Origin: a virus
Direction: 5' to 3' (one strand)
Length of the DNA: 64,000 nucleotides
IMG/VR virus record: IMGVR_UViG_3300050020_000030
Location: 1 to 64,000 of that record
Shown here in pieces: positions 6,291 to 13,611 of this stretch. Position 1 is the stretch's first letter. Every line of letters begins with the position of its first letter. A program made the translations under genes and the position numbers. The notes below the pieces were generated by a model. The model saw only the letters and a list, made by a program, of their open reading frames with translations. It made no database searches and was not told where the DNA came from.

Positions 6291-6630
6291 AGTACTAGTG
6301 ACAAAAATGTTTATAGGGGGAGAAGCCTCCCGTAGAAGGCTCAAATCCTCCCCCATCGATTTAAGTTACCGGAAATATCCGGCTACCCTGCCTCGGGGGT
6401 TTGTACTGAGGCACTTTTTGATTCAGGTAATACCTGACCACGCGGTTGTTGGAACCGCATCTGAGCAGATGGCGCTGGAGTAACATACTACCCAGGTATC
6501 TGCTCAACAATTTGATTCCGGAAAATGGAATCTGCCAAGCCGCACGTCCGGAGCAACTCCGGGGGATCGGTTGCATTGCAACGGAGGAGGTCGCTCCTCC
6601 TCTATCTCTTTTCGAAAAGGAATAAATCTT
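6291..6630 (+). ncRNA. densely structured leader or small RNA upstream of the virion gene at 6631
   Basis: This 340-base gap holds at least nine stem-loops. They are GGGGGAG/CTCCCCC (6316-6354) with an inner AGCCT/AGGCT, CCGG/CCGG (6369-6382), TGCCTC/GAGGCA (6389-6413) followed by cTTTTT, CAGGT/ACCTG (6424-6436), GCGGTT/AACCGC (6442-6458), ATCTG/CAGAT (6459-6470), GATTCC/GGAATC (6514-6532), CCGGAG/CTCCGG (6548-6562), and a GGAGGA/TCCTCC stem (about 6583-6600). GAGCAGAT (6463-6470) can alternatively pair with ATCTGCTC (6498-6505), so two exclusive folds exist. The ribosome-binding site AAGGA lies in a CTTTTCGAAAAG palindrome. Short ORFs here are not convincing. A leader regulating the next gene, an antiterminator RNA or a free small RNA are all possible. 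Confidence 0.6.
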
Positions 6631-7266
6631 ATGGCCGGTATTCTCACTTCTCAATCTATCAAGAATCTTCCCACAGTGCTCCTCACTACCGCTACCGAGA
6701 CCGCTGTTCTGGTCCCCGCTTCTGGTCTTTACTCTGGCTACCCTTCGCCCATTATGCCCGCAGGTTCCGGCTTCGTCCTGATCTCCGATCCGGATGCGCA
6801 GTCGAGTAACCCCACGGCGGCTACGCCCACGTATAGCAACGCTTCATTGGATGGTCAGCCTTTCATCCTTCGTGCAGTGTTCAACGTGAATACGGCGGGT
6901 TCATACACCTTCGTTCCCAAGATTTATCAGGTTCCCGCTTCGGTGGTTGTGAATAATGCTTCGAGCACTCTCGGGTCTTCGACGCTGACGAACGATCACC
7001 TGATCGTTACCGGCGCTACCCTGACTATCAGCGGTAAGGGCCAGTACGTTCTGGAAACCCAGCTTCTGTGGGATTCAGTCTCGGGCAAGCTGAACGGCGT
7101 GTTCGATTCGATCACGGATGCTACCTACACGGGTCCTGCTGCTAATACCGCGCAGCTTACCACGGTCGGTGCGCTTGATTTGAATTTTGTGCTGAGTGTT
7201 ACTCTAGGAACGGCTAATGCCGCCAATTCTTATACGCTCAAAGAATTTTCTCTCAACCGCATCTGA
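6631..7266 (+). CDS. virion protein, probable jelly-roll decoration or head-fibre protein
   Basis: 211 residues from ATG 6631 (AAGGA 10 bases upstream). Rich in T, S, A and V, all-beta in appearance. It resembles the product of 27726-28436 in its second half: a PFxxR strand, an xxLxTxxxWDSVxxxLxG block and a final xxLxFxxxxTxGxAxxxxxTxxEFSxxxx. The two are paralogous virion proteins. Codon use is more biased (TCC, GCT, GTT, CGT) than in the early genes, as expected for an abundant late protein. The structured leader upstream suggests tight control. The exact position in the particle cannot be told from sequence. Confidence 0.6.
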   Translation: MAGILTSQSIKNLPTVLLTTATETAVLVPASGLYSGYPSPIMPAGSGFVLISDPDAQSSNPTAATPTYSNASLDGQPFILRAVFNVNTAGSYTFVPKIYQVPASVVVNNASSTLGSSTLTNDHLIVTGATLTISGKGQYVLETQLLWDSVSGKLNGVFDSITDATYTGPAANTAQLTTVGALDLNFVLSVTLGTANAANSYTLKEFSLNRI

Positions 7267-7278
7267 TGAACTAACCAC

Positions 7279-7298
7279 GGGCCTACTTCGGTAGGCCC
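7279..7298 (+). terminator. strong UUCG hairpin between virion genes
   Basis: An 8-bp perfect stem (GGGCCTAC/GTAGGCCC) closed by a TTCG tetraloop, 12 bases after a stop codon. No T-run follows, so it is more likely an mRNA 3'-end stabiliser or partial terminator than a full intrinsic terminator. Confidence 0.55.
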
Positions 7299-7308
7299 AG
7301 AGGTCTCT

Positions 7309-7506
7309 ATGGAGTTCTTTCTAATCATTGCTTTGCTTATTGCTCTTGCCCTGTTGTGGCTAGATCGCGCCTCCACTGTTGCAGAACTCAAGACTCTCGC
7401 AGCGGGAGTGGTTATCGATATTGAAAATATTGCGGCTAAGGCCGGTAAGGGTAGTCTCAAGATTGAACTCTCTGCCGCTGTGGAGAAACTTAAAGACAAA
7501 CTCTGA
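7309..7506 (+). CDS. small membrane protein, holin-like
   Basis: 65 residues. One hydrophobic segment (residues 3-18) is followed by an amphipathic helical region ending LSAAVEKLKDKL. The layout (one N-terminal span, soluble helices with a lysine-rich end) is seen in LLH-type phage holins, but no specific motif decides it. The stop overlaps the next ATG. Confidence 0.45.
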   Translation: MEFFLIIALLIALALLWLDRASTVAELKTLAAGVVIDIENIAAKAGKGSLKIELSAAVEKLKDKL

Positions 7507-7727
7507 TGGGTAATTTTTACCGGCTGTACCTAGATTCCGTTAAGCCGGTAAGGTGGGCTGTAGATACCGGCGATCCTTTGTCCTCTAAACACTTTGAAAT
7601 CGTTATACTTAGTTCTCCGGGATCGACCAACTCTGATCCGGAACCGGGGCGTATTCCTAAAGTCTGGCTAGAATTTTATGATGCCGAACTCCGGGAAGAA
7701 GAAGGGATCGGCTACATCGAGGATTGA
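7506..7727 (+). CDS. hypothetical protein
   Basis: 73 residues; beta strands (FYRLYLD, FEIVILSS, VWLEFYDAEL) and an acidic C-terminus. No family recognised. Coupled by a one-base overlap (TGATG) to both neighbours. Confidence 0.55.
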   Translation: MGNFYRLYLDSVKPVRWAVDTGDPLSSKHFEIVILSSPGSTNSDPEPGRIPKVWLEFYDAELREEEGIGYIED

Positions 7728-8485
7728 TGGCTCGGAAGATTAAGTCGTATTGGTGGACGAGGGTTCCAAACTTTGGAGATGGACTGTCCCCCCTTCTTCT
7801 TTCTAGGTTCGCCAATCTGACCCCTGAATGGAGTTCGGTTGAAGAGGCTTCTGTAGTCTCTATCGGTTCTATTCTGGAGCATATCCCCCCGAATTGGGGT
7901 GGTTTTATTCTAGGATCAGGTAAACTCAGAGAAATTTCAGTTCTTAAGTTCGATCCCAAAGATGTAAAGATTCTCTCCCTTCGGGGGCCGTTATCTGCAA
8001 AAGGGATTCCCGGTGATTATTCTCTCGGTGATCCTGGAGTCTTAGCTAACGAACTAGTCGGACCGCAGGAGAAGCAGTGGGACTTGGGAATAGTTCCTCA
8101 CTGGCAGGATGATGAACTTGCCGACAGGTTCTTAAAACTTATTCCCAGTAAGTTCTCTTGCCGGGTAATTAGCCCTTCATCCGACCCTCTGACTGTAGTT
8201 CGGGAGATAGGGGCTTGTAAGAGAATTGTAACATCTTCCTTACATGGGATGATTGTAGCAGACTCTTTTGGGGGAATCCCTCGCCGGGTTGAGTCCTGCG
8301 ATAAGATGAATGTGGACGGTGGGCTATTCAAGTTTAAAGACTATAGCGCCTCCATAAAAACAGAGTTTGAAATTGGAAAAATGATTGAGCCGTCACGGTT
8401 CCGAGTGGAAGATATTAAATTCAATATCTACGACGCTTACCGCCAACTCGGAGGTTACCGTGCGCAGAATCTACGAGACCTGTAA
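7727..8485 (+). CDS. polysaccharide pyruvyl transferase family protein
   Basis: 252 residues from ATG 7727. The family features are in order: YWWTRVPNFGDGLSPLLL near the start, LSLRGPLSAK (around residue 87), GDYSLGDPGVLA, a second Rossmann half, and SSLHGMIVADSFGGIP near residue 170, the nucleotide-binding signature of PS_pyruv_trans (CsaB/ExoV type). These enzymes add ketal-linked pyruvate to sugars. It is followed by a glycosyltransferase overlapping its end, and another lies at 12517. Likely substrates are virion glycans or host surface sugars. Short for the family (usually 280-350 residues) but the main blocks are present. Confidence 0.8.
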   Translation: MARKIKSYWWTRVPNFGDGLSPLLLSRFANLTPEWSSVEEASVVSIGSILEHIPPNWGGFILGSGKLREISVLKFDPKDVKILSLRGPLSAKGIPGDYSLGDPGVLANELVGPQEKQWDLGIVPHWQDDELADRFLKLIPSKFSCRVISPSSDPLTVVREIGACKRIVTSSLHGMIVADSFGGIPRRVESCDKMNVDGGLFKFKDYSASIKTEFEIGKMIEPSRFRVEDIKFNIYDAYRQLGGYRAQNLRDL

Positions 8486-9380
8486 AAGGGTAATTTCCTT
8501 CTACCTATCAAAGTTGTTTCATAGGCGGGGATACGGGATCAGTATCTTGGTTCCTTTATGTTTATCAGATGATGGACCCCGAGCCAGAAACTGGGCTTGG
8601 TTACAAGAGTACTGGAGAGAAAACCTTCCCGGTGCTGAAATTGTAGTTGGAGAAGACGCGGACGTTAAAAAAGGTCTTGCCTTCTCCAAATCCGTCGCTG
8701 TGAATAATGCGGTGAGTAAGGCCCTCGGAGACATCTTTGTAGTTGTAGATGCCGATGGGTACATTTCGGTTGAGTCAGTCTTGCTCTGTGCTAAAGAGAT
8801 TCGAACCGAAAGAAAAAGAGGGTACCGGGTCTGGTTCGTTCCTTACCGCAAATTTTTCCGCTTAACGGAAGAAGCTACGAAGAGGGTTTTAGAATCTGAT
8901 CCAAAAAATCCCCACAAGTTTTCTATTCCTCCCTCCGATGACGAAATTCTAAATAAAGGATTTTATAAAGATAGTCCCGAGGCTTCTATCGGGCACTGGT
9001 ACGGGGCCTTAATTCAGATTATGTCCCGCGAAGCCTTCGAGGAAGTCGGAGGATGGGATTCCAGATTTCGTGGATGGGGCGGGGAAGATCATGCGGCGAT
9101 GCGGGCTATGGATACGCTATACGGCCCTCATAAAACTCTACCAAGTCCTGTTCTACATTTATGGCATCCTATTCAATCTTCTACGATAGGGTCTGCCAAA
9201 AACAGAGTGTGGAACAATCAGACTTCTGGAAGTGTTAACGACGCCCTCTCCGGAAGATATTATTGGTCCCAAGGCAATATCCGGCGTATGCGGAGTCTAG
9301 TAGATGAATTTCGGTTTCTCAAAGTAAAAAAGATACAAGAAGTTCTTCCCGATCCTGTTAATGCAAACTACAGTCGTTAA
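8460..9380 (+). CDS. glycosyltransferase, GT-A fold (GT2/GT7-like)
   Basis: 306 residues starting at GTG 8460, which has GGAGG 5 bases upstream and overlaps the pyruvyl transferase by 26 bases. An N-terminal basic leader is followed by ISILVPL, an NNAVSKALGD helix and VVVDADGYIS, the nucleotide-sugar/metal DxD motif. Then come GGWDSRFRGWGGEDHAAM, the acceptor-site GWGxED block typical of galactosyltransferase-like members, and an HLWHP histidine metal ligand. It transfers a sugar from a nucleotide sugar in the cytoplasm. Context suggests it works with the adjacent pyruvyl transferase. Confidence 0.85.
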   Translation: MRRIYETCKRVISFYLSKLFHRRGYGISILVPLCLSDDGPRARNWAWLQEYWRENLPGAEIVVGEDADVKKGLAFSKSVAVNNAVSKALGDIFVVVDADGYISVESVLLCAKEIRTERKRGYRVWFVPYRKFFRLTEEATKRVLESDPKNPHKFSIPPSDDEILNKGFYKDSPEASIGHWYGALIQIMSREAFEEVGGWDSRFRGWGGEDHAAMRAMDTLYGPHKTLPSPVLHLWHPIQSSTIGSAKNRVWNNQTSGSVNDALSGRYYWSQGNIRRMRSLVDEFRFLKVKKIQEVLPDPVNANYSR

Positions 9381-9394
9381 GTTAAAGAGGTTCT

Positions 9395-9754
9395 ATGGCA
9401 GCGGCAACAGCCTTCACGATCACAATTTCCACAATCTCATCCGGCCCCTTCAGCTTGGCGACACTCCTAAGTACGGGCGTTGCTCCTTCGGGCTGTACCC
9501 TCGGGGTTGGGGCCGTTATCACGCCTTACACCGCTAAACCTATTGCCTATGTCAGCTTCCAGAATGTGAGCGGCGGAACCCTGTACCTCGGGGATTCTAC
9601 TCTTACTGGAAGTACTAACATGGGCATTTCTATTCCTACAGGGGGAGTAGAGCAGATTGTTCCCGGTCGTGGCGGCTCGGCGTGGGCCAACTTTATTTAC
9701 TTCAATGCTAGCGCAGCAACGGTAGTTAATATCACTGTGATCTACGGAACCTAG
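9395..9754 (+). CDS. small virion protein, all-beta
   Basis: 119 residues, rich in T, S, G, I and V and almost lysine-free, with AGAGG before the ATG. It reads as a compact beta sandwich (YVSFQNVSGGTLYLG, then WANFIYFNAS). Composition matches head-decoration or fibre proteins. No family recognised. Confidence 0.5.
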   Translation: MAAATAFTITISTISSGPFSLATLLSTGVAPSGCTLGVGAVITPYTAKPIAYVSFQNVSGGTLYLGDSTLTGSTNMGISIPTGGVEQIVPGRGGSAWANFIYFNASAATVVNITVIYGT

Positions 9755-9761
9755 AGGACGG

Positions 9762-9875
9762 ATGAAAAAGCTGCTTCTGTTCCTGTTCTTTAGTACCGTT
9801 TGCTTTGCACAGTCGAGCATCACCGCATCCAACACGGTAGGTATCTTTCGTAGGCGCTGCAACGCCCTCCCGTAA
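9762..9875 (+). CDS. short exported peptide, possibly the remnant of a tail-fibre start
   Basis: 37 residues with GAGGACGG before the ATG. A complete signal peptide (MKKLLLFLFFSTVCFAQSS, cut after F-A) is followed by only about 18 residues and a basic RRRC stretch before the stop. Its start resembles those of the exported proteins at 16528, 21200 and 31659. It may be a truncated spike N-terminus or a genuine secreted peptide. Confidence 0.45.
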   Translation: MKKLLLFLFFSTVCFAQSSITASNTVGIFRRRCNALP

Positions 9876-9909
9876 AACAAAAATCTTAAAAAAGTGAAAT
9901 AGGTGAACC

Positions 9910-10230
9910 GTGGCAGATTCCGAGAAGTCCCTCAAGAAACCCGAGAAGTCCAAGAAGAAAAGTTCTTCCAAGAAAAAGCGTCATAAAATCCGGTCCATAC
10001 ATATTCAACCTACTGATAATAATGGTTTTATCGCAACTCATGAACACGAACCAGACGAGGATGACGAGACAGGCCAAGCCCCTCCTTCTACTATTCACGC
10101 TCTTGGTAACCTCGACCAACTTCACCAGCACTTGGATGACACGCTCGGCGGCGCACCGGGCGGCGGACAAGCTCCCCCGGCTGCTCAAGAGGCCCCTCCA
10201 GCGGCTGCTGGCGGAATGGCAGGAATGTAA
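9910..10230 (+). CDS. hypothetical protein with basic head and Gly/Ala/Pro tail
   Basis: 106 residues from GTG 9910 (TAGGTGAAC upstream). Residues 1-28 are lysine-rich; the middle is acidic and histidine-rich (THEHEPDEDDE); the end is low-complexity G/A/P/Q. No fold recognised; probably a disordered virion-associated or DNA-packaging accessory protein. Confidence 0.5.
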   Translation: MADSEKSLKKPEKSKKKSSSKKKRHKIRSIHIQPTDNNGFIATHEHEPDEDDETGQAPPSTIHALGNLDQLHQHLDDTLGGAPGGGQAPPAAQEAPPAAAGGMAGM

Positions 10231-10364
10231 TGCCTTTAGCTAAAGGTAAAAGCAACAAGACGGTCGGTAAAAATATTAAGACAGAAATTCTGTCAGGCCG
10301 TCCGCAGAAACAGGCAGTTGCGATTGCGCTCAATACAGCGGGTCGCGGAAGGAAAAAGAAATGA
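10230..10364 (+). CDS. small basic protein
   Basis: 44 residues. The ATG overlaps the previous stop (TAATG). It contains NIKTEILSGRPQKQAVAIAL, a pattern that recurs in small phage proteins near terminase genes (NIKTEMxxGKPQKQAVAIAL), and a lysine-rich end. Function not known. Confidence 0.6.
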   Translation: MPLAKGKSNKTVGKNIKTEILSGRPQKQAVAIALNTAGRGRKKK

Positions 10365-10474
10365 AGAAGCCTGAGAAGCCCTCGAAGGGCAACAAGCCTG
10401 AAATCAAATTGAAAATCAAGGCAAAAGGTAGTCCCGAAGCTGTCAAGGCTGCGGTAAAGAAGATCGTTAAGTAG
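10361..10474 (+). CDS. small lysine-rich protein
   Basis: 37 residues, almost one third lysine, overlapping the previous gene by 4 bases (ATGA). Located just before the terminase gene. A nucleic-acid-binding peptide is possible; nothing more can be said. Confidence 0.5.
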   Translation: MKKPEKPSKGNKPEIKLKIKAKGSPEAVKAAVKKIVK

Positions 10475-10480
10475 GGACCA

Positions 10481-12472
10481 GTGGACCTAGACGAATTTTA
10501 CAGCAAGCACGGAGAAAATCCAGATTGGTCCTCGGTAGACGCCCTAGACTTTTACCTTCTCGTAGATAGTAAGAGGGCAGAGTTCCAAGCTCTTGCGGAC
10601 GAAGGAATCCTCAATCAGCACTATCTCTGGGAGCCTATCCGCCGTAGGACAATTACTGATCTGTACTTTCTGTCCCTCTGCTGCTGGGACTCAATGCCAG
10701 ATGGCGGAATAGAAGTTCCACTATCCGAGAACGTAATGAACCTAGAAAATCACAAAGAGATGATTTCTATGTTCGTAAAGAAAGACCCTGATCTAAGCTT
10801 ATCGAAACAAAAGGGTTTCAAGACTAGACTTATATTATACCCCCGTGGTACCCAGAAGTCGAGTTGGGATTATCTTGATTTGGTTCAGTGGATTCTTCTA
10901 GATCACACCGTTAGGATTCTGGTACTTACCGCCGCTGACGATATGGCGGGCGACACTGTAGATTTAATCAAGGGCTATTTCTTTATAAGAGAGTCCTTTG
11001 TAAGCCTCATGAATCTTTTCTGGCCGGAACACTGCCTACTAGAGAAGGATTCAGGCAAGTCGGGTGACTTTACTACCCCGATGTGGACCAGAAAGCAGAT
11101 CACCCGCAAAGAGCCTACCATCATGGCTCGTGGTATTACCGCCACTATAAGTGGATATCACTTTGAGATCATAGCGGGAGACGATGCAGTTTCCGACAGA
11201 AACTCTTTGACCACGGAACAGTGCGCTGCTGTAAAGAAAAGATACTATCTCACTCGTAAAACTCTTCGCTCTTTCGGTTTCACCAATCTCGTCGGGACTC
11301 GCTACCATGAGGACGATCTTTATGGGGATATAATCTCCAAGACGCAGGTAGGAAATTTCAAGGCAGAGAGCATCAATCTCTGTACAAAGAAAGTTACAAA
11401 CGTCGAAAAGGGTATGGATATCCTGATCGGCGCGGCGATGCAGATCAAGTTAGACTGTTCCGCCGAACTAGCTAAGTTCAATATCCCTCGTCGAGATTGG
11501 TTTAGAAAAGCAGGACGGCTGGGTGTAGAACTAGTCATGCCGGGTAACCCCCACCTGACTTATGATAAGTGGCTAGGCGACTACGAAGATGATCCCGAGA
11601 CCTTCGAGGCGCAGATGAACCAGAATTGCTTGAGCGCAGTTGCCTCCGTCTTTACTGAAGAGCTTCTCCTCAAAGCAGTTATACACTGGAACGAACTTCC
11701 AGTTATGGGTAGACGCTCAATTGCGTTTGACCTTAACGGCGGTAAAGGTAAAAAAGATAATGACTTCGTTGTAGGTAATTGCTGTTTATGGGACGACAAG
11801 GGCATAGGCTATATTATTGATCTAGTTAGGGATGTATTTCCTAATCCCACAGCAATAGCCAAAGCCGTAGTAACATTTTGTACCAAACACCACCCGGACA
11901 TCCTGAGTATTGAAGACGCTCTCGGTTCTAGAATGCTTCAGCCCACTATAGAGGCAGAAGCAGATAAGTATAGAAATCCTAGAACCGGGGAACCAGACGA
12001 GTTCGTGAAAAATCTGGTAAGGCGCATACACTGGAGTCCGATAGACACTAGAGAAGACTCTAAACGAAATAGAATCAACTCCCTCCAACCTTTACTGATG
12101 TATGGCCGGATGCGATTCGTGAACTACCTCCCGTACATGGATCAACTCAAAACTGAGTTTGTCCGGAAGATTACACGCGGGAGTAAAAATGATATTCCAG
12201 ATTCGATAAGTCTCCAAATTCCTTTCATGCCTGTTCCAGCCGCTACTCCTCAGTCGCAAGAAGACAAAGACAAACGGGAGCAAGAACTGAGAAAGCAGCA
12301 GCAGGAAGTCCGAGACAAATCAGCTTGGAATCAAATGTTCGAAGACAGGAATAATATCTGGTATGAAAATCCTGCTCCTCCACAGCAGCAAGAGTACTTG
12401 TTAGATGATTATCAGCAGCCGTCTCACGAGGAGGGACTCGATAACATCCTCGGAGCGGGTTTAATAGGATAA
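10481..12472 (+). CDS. terL: terminase large subunit
   Basis: 663 residues starting at GTG 10481. The N-terminal ATPase has a modified Walker A loop (LYPRGTQKSS, near residue 120), a strand IRILVLTAADDMAG, and Walker B IIAGDDAVSD near residue 232. The C-terminal RNase H-like nuclease starts at AFDLNGGKGKKDNDFV (near residue 416) with its first metal-binding aspartate; the second acid is probably in SIEDALGS (near 478). The protein cuts concatemeric DNA and drives it into the prohead through the portal. The C-terminal 70 residues are glutamine-rich and probably disordered. No obvious small subunit is recognised nearby; the basic small proteins upstream are candidates. Confidence 0.9.
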   Translation: MDLDEFYSKHGENPDWSSVDALDFYLLVDSKRAEFQALADEGILNQHYLWEPIRRRTITDLYFLSLCCWDSMPDGGIEVPLSENVMNLENHKEMISMFVKKDPDLSLSKQKGFKTRLILYPRGTQKSSWDYLDLVQWILLDHTVRILVLTAADDMAGDTVDLIKGYFFIRESFVSLMNLFWPEHCLLEKDSGKSGDFTTPMWTRKQITRKEPTIMARGITATISGYHFEIIAGDDAVSDRNSLTTEQCAAVKKRYYLTRKTLRSFGFTNLVGTRYHEDDLYGDIISKTQVGNFKAESINLCTKKVTNVEKGMDILIGAAMQIKLDCSAELAKFNIPRRDWFRKAGRLGVELVMPGNPHLTYDKWLGDYEDDPETFEAQMNQNCLSAVASVFTEELLLKAVIHWNELPVMGRRSIAFDLNGGKGKKDNDFVVGNCCLWDDKGIGYIIDLVRDVFPNPTAIAKAVVTFCTKHHPDILSIEDALGSRMLQPTIEAEADKYRNPRTGEPDEFVKNLVRRIHWSPIDTREDSKRNRINSLQPLLMYGRMRFVNYLPYMDQLKTEFVRKITRGSKNDIPDSISLQIPFMPVPAATPQSQEDKDKREQELRKQQQEVRDKSAWNQMFEDRNNIWYENPAPPQQQEYLLDDYQQPSHEEGLDNILGAGLIG

Positions 12473-12516
12473 CCTTAAGACTCGGATTAGAGAACTTTTG
12501 AGTCGGAAAAGGCAAT

Positions 12517-13230
12517 ATGGCACAGGTAGGTTTTGCGATAGGACTCCCTTTTGGCGGTCGTCTGGTCCACCCTAAGTGGGCGGTTAGCCTAAAGACGATG
12601 GATTTTCCAGTTAATACCACGCAATCAATAATCATGATCGAGGGTAAGGAAGTAACAGAAGCCCGGAACATGATTGCGAAAGCAGCGATAGAATCCAAGT
12701 GCAAGTATCTGTGGTTTCTAGACGATGACGTTATCTCCCCCCGCTATGCAGTGCAGTACCTCGGATATCTTCTCGACCAGAACGAAGATGAAGGCGTGAT
12801 GGTATCCACAGGGATTTACTGTACGAAGACAGTTCCCCCGGCTCCCGTTATTTACCGTAGGGAAAGTAGCGGGGCGTTCTGGGACTGGAGTCTGAACGAG
12901 GTCTTTGATATAGATGAGTGTGGCGCAGGCTGCATGTTAATCAATATGAAGGTTTTCGATCACCTTGAGTATCCATATTTCCGGGATACAACGGAATATA
13001 AAAACGGCGAAGATGGCCCAGTAATGCACGCTACCAGCGAAGACATCTATTTCTGTCGTTCGGTAAAAGAAAAAGGATTCAGGATTCAGGCTCACGGAAC
13101 CGTTTTGTGCGCCCACTACGACAACAAAAGCAATAGCTTCTTTACTCTTCCGGAAGACAGCAAGCCTGTCAAGCTAGCCCGAAAGAAAGAAGAAGCTGAA
13201 GCTAAACTTGGAATTTTAAAGGACATCTAA
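12517..13230 (+). CDS. glycosyltransferase, GT-A fold
   Basis: 237 residues behind AAAAGG. YLWFLDDDVISPRYAV near residue 64 carries the DDD metal/nucleotide-sugar motif; the front part with TEARNMIAKAAIES is the usual preceding helix, and SEDIYFCRSVKEKGFRI near residue 170 is the acceptor-side ED motif. This type of small phage glycosyltransferase is often found near terminase genes. Together with 8460 and the pyruvyl transferase it makes a small glycan-modification set. Substrate unknown. Confidence 0.8.
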   Translation: MAQVGFAIGLPFGGRLVHPKWAVSLKTMDFPVNTTQSIIMIEGKEVTEARNMIAKAAIESKCKYLWFLDDDVISPRYAVQYLGYLLDQNEDEGVMVSTGIYCTKTVPPAPVIYRRESSGAFWDWSLNEVFDIDECGAGCMLINMKVFDHLEYPYFRDTTEYKNGEDGPVMHATSEDIYFCRSVKEKGFRIQAHGTVLCAHYDNKSNSFFTLPEDSKPVKLARKKEEAEAKLGILKDI

Positions 13231-13550
13231 TGGCAGGCGAAATCATCCAACTTTCCGAAGACCTTATGCACCCGAGAAACTACGTTGCCCCTTCTGCGGA
13301 TAACGACAGGACCGAAGGCAAGGGTAAAGGCCAGATCGCTACTCAGGGTCTGGATCAGATTTATAACAACGATGCACAGTCTAAGGGCGGTCCCGGCGAT
13401 CCCGGAGTCTGGGGCGGTGCGGAACAGTCGGTTAACAAGTCTACAGCCGAAGCGGGTACTTCGGTTGCTCCCGAGTACTTTAATGACTTTACTACAGGTC
13501 AGTGGGGCTGCAAATCAGAGGCTCGTGTCAAGGGCGTTAATCCCCGGTAA
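13230..13550 (+). CDS. hypothetical protein before portal
   Basis: 106 residues; hydrophilic, glycine- and asparagine-rich, few hydrophobic clusters, probably extended. The ATG overlaps the previous stop. Its place between terminase and portal and its late-type codon use suggest a minor virion or packaging protein. No family recognised. Confidence 0.5.
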   Translation: MAGEIIQLSEDLMHPRNYVAPSADNDRTEGKGKGQIATQGLDQIYNNDAQSKGGPGDPGVWGGAEQSVNKSTAEAGTSVAPEYFNDFTTGQWGCKSEARVKGVNPR

Positions 13551-13600
13551 CCGTTCAGTTACTTTACAGACTGTCACCGTTCGGTTCCATTTTCCGGAAT
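13550..13600 (+). promoter_or_regulatory. candidate late regulatory region upstream of portal
   Basis: The gap before the portal holds two near-copies of ACCGTTCxGTT (about 13549-13560 and 13576-13586, 27 bases apart) and the partial palindrome ATTTTCCGGAAT (13589-13600). Related TTCCGGAA elements occur in four other gaps before virion genes (6515, 21636, 26387, 30018). No sigma70 promoter is seen here. Confidence 0.4.
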
Positions 13601-13611
13601 ACTAGGTACCC

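Noticed and set aside
6316-6354. tRNA-like element: GGGGGAG/CTCCCCC acceptor-like stem and AGGCTCAAATCC resembling a T-arm
   Set aside because: Only 39 bases, no D-arm or anticodon arm, and the inner pairing makes a plain hairpin. It is treated as part of the structured leader.
6298-6809. Short open frames in the leader and overlapping 6631
   Set aside because: Poor composition, no ribosome-binding sites, and they run across stable hairpins or the real virion gene.
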